Shown: in pieces, positions 35,136-44,146 of the stretch
Layout of the letters: every line of letters begins with the position of its first letter
Position numbering within the stretch: position 1 is the stretch's first letter
Source of the DNA: Bacillus sp. F19
GTDB lineage: Bacteria > Bacillota > Bacilli > Bacillales > Bacillaceae
Reading direction: 5' to 3'
Assembly: GCA_023823795.1 (NCBI GenBank)
Contig: CP085710.1
Coordinates: 4,242,001-4,306,000 of the forward strand
DNA length: 64,000 nucleotides
The notes under the pieces: model-generated
Database searches by the model: none
Told to the model about the DNA's origin: nothing
The model's input: only the letters and a program-made list of their open reading frames with translations
Made by a program: the position numbers and the translations under genes

Positions 35136-35840
35136 TTACACTTTTTTTATTATTAACATCGAGTTAGCATTTGCCTGAAATTCATATGGCACTTTAACTT
35201 CTTCGACTGTACATCCATTATCAGCGAGATAACTTATTAATTTATCTAAATGCACGTATCGTTTTCCTTCCAAATCAACTAAAGGGAAAATGCGAATTTC
35301 CTCTTGAGTAACCCTCAATAACTCATTTAGCGCTGCTAAATGAAATTGGTAATCTAATCGGTCCGCATACATAAATAGAAAATGAGCGGAAAGAAGAATA
35401 TCAAATTCTGCATCATTAAACGGTAAAGAAGGTAAAGTGACAGGAACGTATCGTTCACTCGATTCCCTCATATCCTTCGCACAATCTTTTAAGGCTCTCA
35501 GACGATGTTTTCTAAGATCATTTGTATCTTCAAAATAATTCCATATATAATTGTTTTTTGCCTTATCCATGAATTCCATAGTGTGTTCGATATCCTGCAG
35601 TCCTTTATTATAAAGATCTTCCTTTGAATGAAAATATGCAATATCAGCAGCTTTTACATCTAGATCTTGATAGTTGCCAACAGCAGTAAAGGAACAAGCT
35701 CCTGCTGGACAATCCAGTATTTTTTTCCCCTTCAGTGATTCTGCCGAAAGAGAAAACATATCCAAATACTCTTCAAAGGTTCTTCCAATAAAAACAATTC
35801 TTTCTAAATCTAACTTTATACTTTGCTCCACTAAGGTCAC
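35136..35840 (-). CDS. class I SAM-dependent methyltransferase-like protein
   Basis: 234 aa. The SAM-binding motif I is GKKILDCPAGACSFTAVG (~37-54); the post-motif LPFNDAEFDILLSAHFLFMY is the usual motif with the catalytic face, and the C-terminal strands follow. Substrate unknown. Starts behind AGAGGTG; convergent with phoA. Confidence 0.82.
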   Translation of the reverse strand: MTLVEQSIKLDLERIVFIGRTFEEYLDMFSLSAESLKGKKILDCPAGACSFTAVGNYQDLDVKAADIAYFHSKEDLYNKGLQDIEHTMEFMDKAKNNYIWNYFEDTNDLRKHRLRALKDCAKDMRESSERYVPVTLPSLPFNDAEFDILLSAHFLFMYADRLDYQFHLAALNELLRVTQEEIRIFPLVDLEGKRYVHLDKLISYLADNGCTVEEVKVPYEFQANANSMLIIKKV

Positions 35841-36027
35841 CTCTTACAAAAGAATTAAAATAAAACTAGCACAATTTATTGGAAAACTTAATCTTTATTT
35901 AGTATCTTATTTTACTATTCTACCTTTTAAAAATACCAATCTAATAATCAGCCACAACATATATTGTTATATTTTATTGCTCTCACTCATAAAGAATAAG
36001 TAGAAAAAATATAAGGGGGCAGATTCA

Positions 36028-36744
36028 ATGAGAACAAATTACAGAAGATGGTCTGAATATCCTTACCAAGGAGAGCAAACCCCACCTAAAGCTTATATTG
36101 CACCAGCGTATTTTCCAATGTTTTTTATTTTCAGGCAAAGCAACAATAAATTCCTGGATCCCTTTCAGCAGCGTATTAATTGGCAAATTAAAAATCCTAT
36201 TGAGGTTGATTGGGGAACAGAATTACATATCGTAGAACAAACATTATCATCCATAAACCCTCAACAAATACGCATCGCACAATACTGGGGGACGGTCGAA
36301 GTAACTCAGAATATGACTCCTATGATTTTCAGTTTAGCAAAAAAATATAGACTAGGATCACCGCATATTGCCAGAGTACTCGGATATTTTCACGCTGCTG
36401 TTAATGATGCCTTTGTGATGTCGTGGTATTTTAAATATCTTTGGGATGTGGCACGTCCAAATCAATATGGCAGAAACCTATCTCCTGTGTTGAGTACACC
36501 GCGTTTTCCATCCTACCCTTCTGCACACGCCACAGTTGCAGGATGTGCAGAATCGGTATTAAGTTATTTCTTTCCACCAGAAGCATCAGGAATAAAATAC
36601 ACAATGGAACAATGCGCTTTATCCCGTTTGTATGCTGGCGTACATTTTAAAGTAGATAATGATGAAGGGTTGAGATTAGGCAGGCAAATCGGCGGTATGG
36701 CTGTAAGTGTATTGAAAGCACAAAACCTCAACGATTTTCGATAG
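36028..36744 (+). CDS. vanadium haloperoxidase/PAP2-like protein
   Basis: 238 aa. The three phosphate/vanadate-binding signatures occur in order: KYLWDVARP (K-x6-RP, ~138), PSYPSAHATVAG (~158) and SRLYAGVHFKVD (~196). No signal peptide or membrane helices, so more like the soluble haloperoxidase branch than lipid phosphatases. AAGGGGGC precedes the ATG. It may act as an acid phosphatase, which would fit the phosphatase-rich surroundings, but that is inference. Confidence 0.85.
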   Translation: MRTNYRRWSEYPYQGEQTPPKAYIAPAYFPMFFIFRQSNNKFLDPFQQRINWQIKNPIEVDWGTELHIVEQTLSSINPQQIRIAQYWGTVEVTQNMTPMIFSLAKKYRLGSPHIARVLGYFHAAVNDAFVMSWYFKYLWDVARPNQYGRNLSPVLSTPRFPSYPSAHATVAGCAESVLSYFFPPEASGIKYTMEQCALSRLYAGVHFKVDNDEGLRLGRQIGGMAVSVLKAQNLNDFR

Positions 36745-36784
36745 TATAAAAACCCTGTAATTTAGGTTAATTGACACGCAGAAA

Positions 36785-36812
36785 AAAAGCAGCAAGTTAA
36801 ACTTCTGCTTTT
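36785..36812 (+). terminator. terminator of the PAP2-like gene
   Basis: AAAAGCAG(c)AAGT, loop TAA, ACTTCTGCTTTT. Confidence 0.75.
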
Positions 36813-36906
36813 CACTTATAAATCGCATGCCGCTGCTAGAACATCTTCTTGTTCAGCAACAATATCAAATAAAGCTCATCATGCTCCAAATCATTGGTAC
36901 TCGATA

Positions 36907-37715
36907 TTACCTGCCTTTTTTTCTTATTCTATTTTTTATAAAAGCAATACCTAGAAGTATAATTGGTATAATCACCTGAAACGGAAGATGCAAAAATAGT
37001 GTAACAATCTGTAAACCTTCCTGCAGATGACCAGAAAAATTACTCGCCATCGTTATAGACAAAATCAAAATGACGAGACCAATTGGGAAAACCATTCGAG
37101 AAGGTTCTTTGATGTTAAACAAGTTTGCAGTTCCTGAACAGCTGCATAACAAAAGATGCTTATTTTGAAGAAACCGCCAATAATAAGGGCTAGCATAAAA
37201 TATACATCAAGCCGTTCCAAAAAATCTGCAACCTGGATCGTTTGTATTGTACTAAGCGGAGGAAACGCAGAAAGGGTAATAAGATCCACGCCTAGACCAC
37301 TTAATCCCAAAGCAAACAAACCGGTAATTCTCGCCTTTTTCGATTTATTTAAATAAGGCATAATCATTGTAAATACGATGACTTCTCCAAAAGGGACATA
37401 CAAGGTTTGAGTAATTGTGGCTTTTAAAACCGGGAAAATCCCTTCTTCAAGTACTGGTTATAAATTATTAATATCGATTAATCCTGAGACTACAACAAGG
37501 ATGAAGCCTGTAATTGCGAGCAAGTACATTAATACAAACAACAATTCACCTGTTCTTGCTAATACCTCGATTCCTTTTCGAATGGTTTAGACAACAGCCA
37601 CCGTCAATAATGCGTTTAGAATGAACAACGGTGTATCCGGATAAGCAAACGTTACCAATAATTCTCCAAAGTCTCGCAATACCCTTGCAGCGAGATATGT
37701 AAAATATAAAATTTA
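36907..37715 (-). pseudogene. decayed GerB-type spore germination permease (gerKB/gerAB-like)
   Basis: Pieces in order on the minus strand: FTYLAARVLRDFGELLV, an in-frame stop, TIRKGIEVLARTGELLFVLM, a second stop, GEVIVFTMIMPYLNKSKKAR, FPPLSTIQTIQVADFLERLD, then a frameshift near 37140 and GTANLFNIKEPSRMVFPIGL to the end. These are conserved segments of the membrane subunit of germinant receptors. The N-terminal ~80 residues are missing too. Clearly nonfunctional. Confidence 0.85.
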
Positions 37716-37788
37716 AAGAAAGGAAAGGCTGCGCCCGATAATTGAACAGACGAGAGCTGTAACAGTACTATTCTTTGTACATAGAAAA

Positions 37789-37822
37789 TTCCCTGTCTTG
37801 AAACAAGGAGCAGGGAATCTTC
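37789..37822. terminator. hairpin beside the gerKB relic
   Basis: AAATTCCCTG and CAGGGAAT arms with TCTTG/CAAGG inner pairing; terminator-like, owner uncertain. Confidence 0.45.
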
Positions 37823-37952
37823 CATCTTTATATAAATCATGGTAAATCATCCACGATGATTCCTGAGTGTACTCGTTTCACTTAGTGACCACTGAACCAC
37901 ATTCAAGAAGCTTTAAATAAAGCTAATAGCGTGAATTTTTATCCGATGCTTC

Positions 37953-39332
37953 TTAATTTTCCGCTGCCTTTCCCTGATTCGCTTGATTTGCCTTCGTGTT
38001 CCGCATCTTATAAATCGCAATCAGCAAAATAAACCAAACAGGTGTTATGAACAAGGCAACACGAGTATCTTCCGCAAGTGCCAGCACGACAAGAACGAAC
38101 GCAAGAAAAGCAAGGATCAAGTAATTGGAAAATGGATAAAGCGGCAATTTAAATTTGTTCGTTTTTGCCAGGTCTGGTCTTGTTTTACGGTATTTCAAAT
38201 GGCTGATGACAGTAATTCCCCAAATAAATATGAAACATACTGTAGAAATACTTGTAATCAGTGTGAATACGCCTTCTGGCATTACATAGTTCAAAACAAC
38301 GGAAATTAGAATGACAACAGTTGAAAAGAACAATGCATTTGATGGTACTTTACGGGCATCAAGTTTTGCAAATGGTACAGGTGCATTTTTATCTTTGGCA
38401 AGTGAGTATACCATCCGGCTTGTACTGAAGATGGCGCTGTTACATGCCGACGCAGCCGATGTTAGGACGACAAAATTGACGATACCAGCAGCTGCAGCGA
38501 TTCCAACTGCCACGAATACTTGGACGAATGGGCTTTCCGTTGGGATGATTGCGTTCCACGGATAAACACTCATAATGACAATAAGTGCGCCAATGTAGAA
38601 AATGATAATTCGAATAGGGATATTATTGATTGCTTTTGGGATAACTCTTTCCGGATCTTCTGTTTCACCAGCTGTAAGTCCTACAAGTTCAATGCCAACA
38701 AACGCAAACACAACCATCTGGAATGAGAGGATAAAGCCATTTATGCCATTTGGGAACATGCCGTCGTGGCTCCATAGATTCGTGAAACTGGCTGCGCCTG
38801 AATCAGTGGAAAAGCCTTTAATAATCATGAAAATACCGATAACAATTAGTGCTAGAATCGCGATGACTTTAATTAATGCGAACCAGAATTCCATTTCACC
38901 AAAAAGTTTTACGGTTGCAAGGTTCATAAATAGCAAAATAACAAGCGCAATTAATCCTGGCATCCACTGTGGTACACCAGGAAACCAATACTGGGTATAG
39001 AGACCAACTGCTGTTAAGTCGGCCATTGCGATTGAAATCCAGCAAAACCAGTAGGTCCAGCCGGTCATAAATGCTGCCATATTACCTAAATAGTCTCTTA
39101 CAAAGTCAACAAAAGAATGATAGTTCAAATTGCTTAAGAGTAATTCTCCAAGTGCGCGCATGATTAAAAAACAAATAACGCCTGTAATCATGTAAGCAAA
39201 TAAAATCGATGGTCCTGCTAAATGAATTGATTTTCCTGCTCCAAGAAATAACCCCGTTCCTATTGCCCCTCCGATAGCGATTAGTTGGACGTGCCTGTTT
39301 TTAAGGCCTCTCGACAATTCTTGTTCCTGCAT
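37953..39332 (-). CDS. amino acid permease (D-serine/D-alanine/glycine or asparagine type)
   Basis: 459 aa from ATG 39332, about twelve helices. AIGGAIGTGLFLGAGKSIHLAG and GIELVGLTAGETEDPERVIPKA are the AAT-subfamily motifs; NYHSFVDFVRDYLGNMAAFM resembles CycA. Exact substrate open. Different enough from the permease at 28.9 kb to be a separate subgroup. Confidence 0.88.
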   Translation of the reverse strand: MQEQELSRGLKNRHVQLIAIGGAIGTGLFLGAGKSIHLAGPSILFAYMITGVICFLIMRALGELLLSNLNYHSFVDFVRDYLGNMAAFMTGWTYWFCWISIAMADLTAVGLYTQYWFPGVPQWMPGLIALVILLFMNLATVKLFGEMEFWFALIKVIAILALIVIGIFMIIKGFSTDSGAASFTNLWSHDGMFPNGINGFILSFQMVVFAFVGIELVGLTAGETEDPERVIPKAINNIPIRIIIFYIGALIVIMSVYPWNAIIPTESPFVQVFVAVGIAAAAGIVNFVVLTSAASACNSAIFSTSRMVYSLAKDKNAPVPFAKLDARKVPSNALFFSTVVILISVVLNYVMPEGVFTLITSISTVCFIFIWGITVISHLKYRKTRPDLAKTNKFKLPLYPFSNYLILAFLAFVLVVLALAEDTRVALFITPVWFILLIAIYKMRNTKANQANQGKAAEN

Positions 39333-39616
39333 ATAATTTCCCACTCTCTACTATTTCTAGTCTTTTTGCATTTTGCTGATTATAAATATTTTAATAATAA
39401 ATTTAAAATCAGATAATTGCAAATTAATATTTAAATAAAAGTTTAACATATTATTCAGTCAATTCGACCGCAAAAAATATTATCAATTTCGAATTCTTGC
39501 TACAAAAAGCTTTTTGCAATTTCAACAGCTAGATAAATCAGATCAAAATAAGGTATAAAAAAAAGAGGACCTTTTTACGCACTCAATTATTACGTTGTTA
39601 CAGAGGTTTTTTAAGT

Positions 39617-39717
39617 TCGGATCAAAAAAACGGCAGGGAATCAAAATTGCGGCTATTACAAGCAGACAAAACAGGACTCTGGCTGAAATGGCCGACTTGA
39701 TTTTTCCAGTTTTGTAA
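39617..39717 (+). pseudogene. fragment of a SIS-domain (RpiR-type) protein
   Basis: In-frame stretch RQGIKIAAITSRQNRTLAEM then ADLIFPVL and stop. This matches the sugar-isomerase fold segment of RpiR/MurR-like regulators. No start and no remaining domains, so a relic. Confidence 0.4.
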
Positions 39718-39764
39718 AAGCTGAAATTTTAAAATATAAAAAAATAAATATTATCCAATAATAA

Positions 39765-39795
39765 AGAGGTCAATTATTTAAAATAATTGACCTCT
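39765..39795. terminator. terminator of the second phoD
   Basis: Perfect 15-bp arms AGAGGTCAATTATTT / AAATAATTGACCTCT. Confidence 0.85.
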
Positions 39796-39838
39796 AAGTT
39801 TTTGATGATAATAAATGAGGAAAAGAATTTTTGAATTA

Positions 39839-41455
39839 TTAAACCGGAAGCGCTTCCTCTGTCTTTACTTGCTGCAAGCTTGATTTCCCATCTTCCACAA
39901 TGAATGAAGTGCGTGTTTCAATTGGTGCACCCGGTCTAGATACATATGGAACTACCAGATAATCTGTTTGCCATTTTTGCTGGGTTAGTTTGCACCGCAC
40001 ATAACCGCGTTGGTTACTAAAAAATTTAATATGCGGATTTTCTTGTAGTATTTGTTCAGTGTTGCTATTTACATCGGAACCGTCTCCACCAGAGGTAATA
40101 GATGTTCCGACAAACTCAACAGCCACATTTTTTGAGTTTTGATCATCAAAGTTCGCTTTAACCTCATTTGCCCAGCTCGTGTGAACATCCCCGGTCAAGA
40201 CAACGGTATTGGAAATATTTTTCTCCTCTAAAAAGTCCAGAACACGTTGGCGTGCGCCAGGATATCCATCCCAAGCATCCATACTGTAGGACTCCTTCTC
40301 AGGACCAATCGCGCCATCACGTCTGGCAAAGAAGACTTGTTGTGCAAGAACCTTCCATTTTGCTTGTGATGAAGCAAGCCCATCTAATAACCAACGCTCC
40401 TGTTTTTCACCTAGAATGGTACGGGATGGATCCAGCGACTCAGGTGTTGGACTGTCCCATCCGTCACCATTAGCCTGATCATCTCTATATTGACGTGTAT
40501 CAAGCATACTGATATCTACTAAATTTCCAAAGGAGAGTCGGCGGTATATTTGCATACTGCTTCCATTTGGAAAGGATGTACGTCGAAGAGGCATGTGTTC
40601 ATAATAAGCTTGGAAGGCGATAGCCCTTCTTTTTAAGAAATCTTCCTCGGACTGTTTTGCAGGATCTTGGGGAACATCTCCAGCCCAGTTATTATCCACT
40701 TCATGGTCATCAAGTGTTACAAGCCACGGAAAATTGGCATGGGCGGCCTGTAAATCAGTGTCTAATTTATATAAGGCATAACGGTTGCGATAATCGTCAA
40801 TCGTATAGATTTCTGGAAAATCTTTTTCGATAGGCCGAACACCGTTTGAGTTATGAGTACCTTCATAAATATAGTCCCCTAAATGGATAACCAAATCCAA
40901 GTCATCCTTGGCCATATGCTGATAAGCTGTGTAATAGCCAGTTGGCCAATTTTGGCAGGAAGCAAACGCGAAGTTTAACTTTTCTACCTGACTATGTAAA
41001 GCAGGAGCAGTCTTAGTTCGACCAACTGGACTGATCTCAGAACCGGCCTTAAAACGGTAATAATACCAACTTGAAGCATCCAAGCCATTGACTTCGACAT
41101 GGACGGAATGTCCCAGTTGAGGCTTTGAAACCTCTGTTCCTCTTTTTACGACTTTTTTAAATTCTGGATCTAGAGAAACTTCCCATTGTACAGGGAATGG
41201 ATGGGGTGACATGCCTCCTCCATTAAGTGGGTCTGGGGCAAGTCTTGTCCATAAAACAACACTATCTTGCAATGGGTCACCCGAAGCAATTCCTAGTGTA
41301 AAAGGATATGATAAGCCCTTAGACTGTGCAGAGACGAAATTCATCGGTATTGTGTTGACAATCGCAGCGCCAAGTACAATCCCAACTCCTTTTCCTGATT
41401 TCTTTAAAAAATTTCTGCGATTGAACTTTTTCGAATTATGGTTAGAATCTTTCAC
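39839..41455 (-). CDS. phoD: Tat-exported phosphodiesterase/alkaline phosphatase PhoD (second copy)
   Basis: 538 aa PhoD paralog. Tat signal NRRNFLKKSGKGVGIVLGAA near the N-terminus, cleavage after FVSAQ. Metal motifs FASCQNWPTGYY, LVIHLGDYIYEG, DDHEVDNNW and VVLTGDVHTSW. GTG start with AAAGGAGGAC 6 nt upstream. Closely similar to the PhoD at 0.3 kb along the whole length, but with lower GC. A good PhoP-box candidate lies upstream. Not followed by tat genes. Confidence 0.95.
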   Translation of the reverse strand: MKDSNHNSKKFNRRNFLKKSGKGVGIVLGAAIVNTIPMNFVSAQSKGLSYPFTLGIASGDPLQDSVVLWTRLAPDPLNGGGMSPHPFPVQWEVSLDPEFKKVVKRGTEVSKPQLGHSVHVEVNGLDASSWYYYRFKAGSEISPVGRTKTAPALHSQVEKLNFAFASCQNWPTGYYTAYQHMAKDDLDLVIHLGDYIYEGTHNSNGVRPIEKDFPEIYTIDDYRNRYALYKLDTDLQAAHANFPWLVTLDDHEVDNNWAGDVPQDPAKQSEEDFLKRRAIAFQAYYEHMPLRRTSFPNGSSMQIYRRLSFGNLVDISMLDTRQYRDDQANGDGWDSPTPESLDPSRTILGEKQERWLLDGLASSQAKWKVLAQQVFFARRDGAIGPEKESYSMDAWDGYPGARQRVLDFLEEKNISNTVVLTGDVHTSWANEVKANFDDQNSKNVAVEFVGTSITSGGDGSDVNSNTEQILQENPHIKFFSNQRGYVRCKLTQQKWQTDYLVVPYVSRPGAPIETRTSFIVEDGKSSLQQVKTEEALPV

Positions 41456-41522
41456 TTTTAGTCCTCCTTTTTTTACTCATTGACCATTTTATACAAGAAC
41501 TATTTAGAAGTTATGACCTCAT

Positions 41523-41539
41523 TGTGAAAGATTTGTAAA
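41523..41539 (-). promoter_or_regulatory. candidate PhoP box of the second phoD
   Basis: On the minus strand TTTACA-N5-TTCACA, both full PhoP half-site matches at 11-bp spacing, with a weaker GTCATA 11 bp further. Confidence 0.55.
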
Positions 41540-41584
41540 AAATAGAAAATTGTATATTAAAAATATTTTATCAGAAACAAGAAA

Positions 41585-41603
41585 AGAGCCCTTGTCAGGG
41601 CTT
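41585..41603 (-). terminator. terminator of the small ORF/phospholipase relic
   Basis: AGCCCT-GACA-AGGGCT on the minus strand, then CTTTTC. Confidence 0.65.
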
Positions 41604-41645
41604 CGTATCATTTAAGGAGCAGTATCAGATATAAAGTGTGAGTTT

Positions 41646-41789
41646 TTACGCAAAATCCTTTTTATGTATTGTATAACTTTGTACAGGTTCAATGATTTCA
41701 CGGATCGTTAGAAACGAATACGTACCCCTCCCATTCATTTGTACTTTTTCCCGCCACTCTTTGAATAAACGAGCCTGACTATAAGTCAT
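41646..41789 (-). CDS. 47-aa hypothetical protein
   Basis: ATG 41789, encoding MTYSQARLFKEWREKVQMNG then RGTYSFLTIREIIEPVQSYT and a short tail. The sequence looks protein-like and ends before a terminator, but the ribosome binding site is too close to the ATG. It may be a leftover of a longer gene. No family recognised. Confidence 0.35.
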   Translation of the reverse strand: MTYSQARLFKEWREKVQMNGRGTYSFLTIREIIEPVQSYTIHKKDFA

Positions 41790-41813
41790 CGCCTTTTTCG
41801 AATTTCAAATGAA

Positions 41814-42085
41814 TTACCAGTTTATATGTTTTTTCGTTTGTTTGGGGTCATTTTCGTTCAAGTACTTTTGCAGTTCTGGCAGATCGTCTGTAGTAATAAG
41901 ATCCACGCTAGCTTTTAAGAGCTCATCCCATATGGCTTTACGGTTTGGGAGCGGCAAATCTGGTGTTGCCCAAAAACGGACGATCTGCCCGTTTTTATGT
42001 GCCGTTGTAACGATGTGATAGTCTTATTGAAGAGATGTTGGCGAAATATTGAGGTCATGGGGGATGCAGCAGGCTTACATATCAT
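41814..42085 (-). pseudogene. C-terminal relic of a phospholipase C/glycerophosphodiesterase-type protein
   Basis: The frame gives IPHDLNISPTSLQ, a stop (42024-42026), then DYHIVTTAHKNGQIVRFWAT, PDLPLPNRKAIWDELLKASV and DLITTDDLPELQKYL before the natural stop. The end (WDELLKAgVDLInTDDL) is the hallmark of TIM-barrel phosphodiesterases. N-terminal two thirds are gone. In bacilli such genes can be Pho regulated. Confidence 0.65.
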
Positions 42086-42200
42086 TGTTAAAATTACCAG
42101 AAAGATTAAATACTTGAAAGCAGTTTTAATAACAGCAAGTATATTTAAGTAATTTGGAACAAATATTATAACTATTGAAAAACAAAAGGAGGTAACTACA

Positions 42201-42380
42201 ATGAATGCACAACGAGCACAAGAAATTTCTTCTTCGCCAATTATGGCTAATGTAACCTATAATGGAGAAAGTATTTACATTGAGCACGTGGATGAACAAA
42301 ATGGAAAAGCAACAATTCATTCACTAAAAGAACCAAATAATAAACAAAGTGTTTCTGTAACAAGCTTGACTGAACATTAA
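42201..42380 (+). CDS. sspH: small acid-soluble spore protein, H type
   Basis: 59 aa: MNAQRAQEISSSPIMANVTY then NGESIYIEHVDEQNGKATIH, the SspH pattern. AAAAGGAGGT sits 8 nt before the ATG. SspH is a minor spore-core protein made in the forespore, so expression should depend on a forespore sigma factor. It is direct evidence that the host forms spores. Confidence 0.9.
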   Translation: MNAQRAQEISSSPIMANVTYNGESIYIEHVDEQNGKATIHSLKEPNNKQSVSVTSLTEH

Positions 42381-42559
42381 TTTATGAAGTATTTCCCCCG
42401 AGAATGGCTTTCTTTATTAATTACGGCAGAACATTTGATTTCACCAAATAAGATTTTTTCTATTACATGGGCACTCATTGCTATAGCTGATTGCGCAGCT
42501 TTTAGGGATGTATTGAATGAAAAATGTATGGGCATTTTAATCCCGAAGGGGGTGTGCTT

Positions 42560-42715
42560 ATGAAAAAAGAAAATCGCTCATCTGATGAACAAACACTTGC
42601 TGAAGGAATCAATACAGAAGATGAATTGAATAGAGACGCTACTGAAGAAGAAATTGATAAAGGCGATTACACGAAAGTAACCACTTTATCTCTTGATGAG
42701 AACGATCCAAGTTAA
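42560..42715 (+). CDS. small acidic hypothetical protein
   Basis: 51 aa, rich in Glu and Asp (MKKENRSSDEQTLAEGINTE...), from ATG 42560 behind AAGGGGGTG. A 58-codon frame upstream (42384-42561) ends in an ATGA overlap with this start but has no ribosome binding site. Function unknown. Confidence 0.6.
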   Translation: MKKENRSSDEQTLAEGINTEDELNRDATEEEIDKGDYTKVTTLSLDENDPS

Positions 42716-42716
42716 A

Positions 42717-42745
42717 CAATAACACCGTATCTCACGGTGTTTTAT
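42717..42745 (+). terminator. terminator of the acidic protein gene
   Basis: AACACCGT, loop ATCTC, ACGGTGTT, then TTATT. Confidence 0.75.
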
Positions 42746-42753
42746 TATGCTTT

Positions 42754-42891
42754 CAAGGCAAGTTGCAATCTATTGGATTAACCCCTTTAACAAACCCAAC
42801 AGTGATTTCTGAATCGAGCAATTGGATTACAAATGAAAATGATGTAAATGATGAAAACTCACTATTTACTCATGATGCTAATGGTCTTTGA
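42754..42891 (+). pseudogene. C-terminal gene remnant, unknown family
   Basis: 45 codons open to TGA: QGKLQSIGLTPLTNPTVISE then SSNWITNENDVNDENSLFTH. It reads like natural protein but has no start. Not recognised. Confidence 0.3.
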
Positions 42892-43022
42892 TCAAAGGGA
42901 GTAAGGCAAGGCTGAATTGAGGAATTAAGCCAAAAACAATCTAATACCAAAAAAGAGCCAGCATGCAGGCCGCCTCCTTTTTGATTGGGTTTATCAGCTT
43001 ATAACGCAAATGAATATCTGTT

Positions 43023-43760
43023 TCATGAAGAAAGGGTTTCAGTCTTCAGTAATTTTTTCCGATAGATAAAGGATGACAAATTGATACTGACTTCATAGAT
43101 TAATACAAGCGGAACTAATACGAGTATGTCTGATATTAAATCAGGTGGTGTAATTAACACAGACGTTATAAGAATAACAAAATATGCGATTTTTCTGGAT
43201 TTCTTTAACATCTGCGGATTTAGTATTCCTATAGAGGTTAAAAATAGAATGACTACAGGCAGTTCAAACAATATTCCAAAAGGAACGGTCAAGCTAATCA
43301 GAAAACTAAAGTACTTTTCTGACGTATAAAATTGCTGAAATCCTTCTCCTGCTAATTCTTGCATGAATGATAGAACAATAGGAAACACAAGAAAATAACC
43401 AAAGGTAATTCCGAGAATAAATAGTAAAAATAGTGCTGGAATTAGCATAAAGGTTGCTTTTTTTTCATGCTCTTGAAGAGCAGGTAAAACAAACCGCCAA
43501 ACATGGTATGCAGCTAATGGAATGGTAAGAGCAATCGAACAGACAGCTGCTATCTTGAAATAAATCCATAAAACATCTCCTGGTCCAAGTAAGGCGAGCT
43601 TAAATTCTAAGTCTTTAACTAGCCACATATAGATTTGCTCTACAAAAGCAAATGATAAAGCAAAGAAGACCAAAAAACTTCCAAGGATATAGATAAGCCT
43701 TTTTCTCAATTCCTCCAAGTGTACCGTTAATGCAACTTCCTGATCCTTCATGTATTTCAC
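43023..43760 (-). CDS. tatC: Sec-independent translocase protein TatC
   Basis: 245 aa, six membrane helices. Signature residues HLEELRKRLIYILG at the N-terminus and FGILFELPVVILFLTSIGIL with the helix-4 Glu. TatC recognises twin-arginine signals. It lies 53 bp after tatA and behind phoX, forming a phoX-tatA-tatC unit. It is the only TatC in the window and may also serve the two PhoD proteins. Confidence 0.95.
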   Translation of the reverse strand: MKYMKDQEVALTVHLEELRKRLIYILGSFLVFFALSFAFVEQIYMWLVKDLEFKLALLGPGDVLWIYFKIAAVCSIALTIPLAAYHVWRFVLPALQEHEKKATFMLIPALFLLFILGITFGYFLVFPIVLSFMQELAGEGFQQFYTSEKYFSFLISLTVPFGILFELPVVILFLTSIGILNPQMLKKSRKIAYFVILITSVLITPPDLISDILVLVPLVLIYEVSINLSSFIYRKKLLKTETLSS

Positions 43761-43813
43761 CTCTTCAATGAAAAAGAAAAAAGATAAAATAATCCTTTTT
43801 CTCTTTTCAATAT

Positions 43814-43993
43814 TTAAAGTTTTTCATCTTCCTTTTTAGAGTCTGAAGATACTAAATCCTTTGTGGCATTTTTAAATTCCTTTAACGTGTTGCCGAAAGC
43901 ACGTCCAACTTCAGGAAGTTTTGATGGACCAAAAATTATTAGTGCAATGACTAAAATAAGAATTAGCCCTGGAATTCCGATGTTTTGTATCAT
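43814..43993 (-). CDS. tatA: Sec-independent translocase protein TatA (second copy)
   Basis: 59 aa: [20 protein letters not shown] then [27 protein letters not shown] lies 10 nt before the ATG. One membrane helix, amphipathic helix and short charged tail. Nearly identical to the TatA at 1.9 kb through residue 48 but with a shorter tail. Confidence 0.95.
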   Translation of the reverse strand: MIQNIGIPGLILILVIALIIFGPSKLPEVGRAFGNTLKEFKNATKDLVSSDSKKEDEKL

Positions 43994-44146
43994 TTCATTT
44001 TCGCTCCTTTATTTTTTGAAAGTATCAACAATCATGTCGAGCTCCAATGCCTGCCCCGACATAGGATTTGCCTTCCTTATAAAACAAGTTTCTTAAGGCT
44101 GGTACTGTGTTTGTCGGGGGTGAATTAGGCGCATATAATTTTCTTA

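Larger units (their letters stand above)
39333..39838. other. 506-bp gap with a gene relic
   Basis: AT-rich. Holds the SIS-domain-like fragment (39617-39717) and the phoD terminator. Nothing else convincing. Confidence 0.4.

Noticed and set aside
39845-39856. cre-like GGAAGCGCTTCC
   Set aside because: It lies inside the 3' end of the second phoD coding sequence and has no promoter context.
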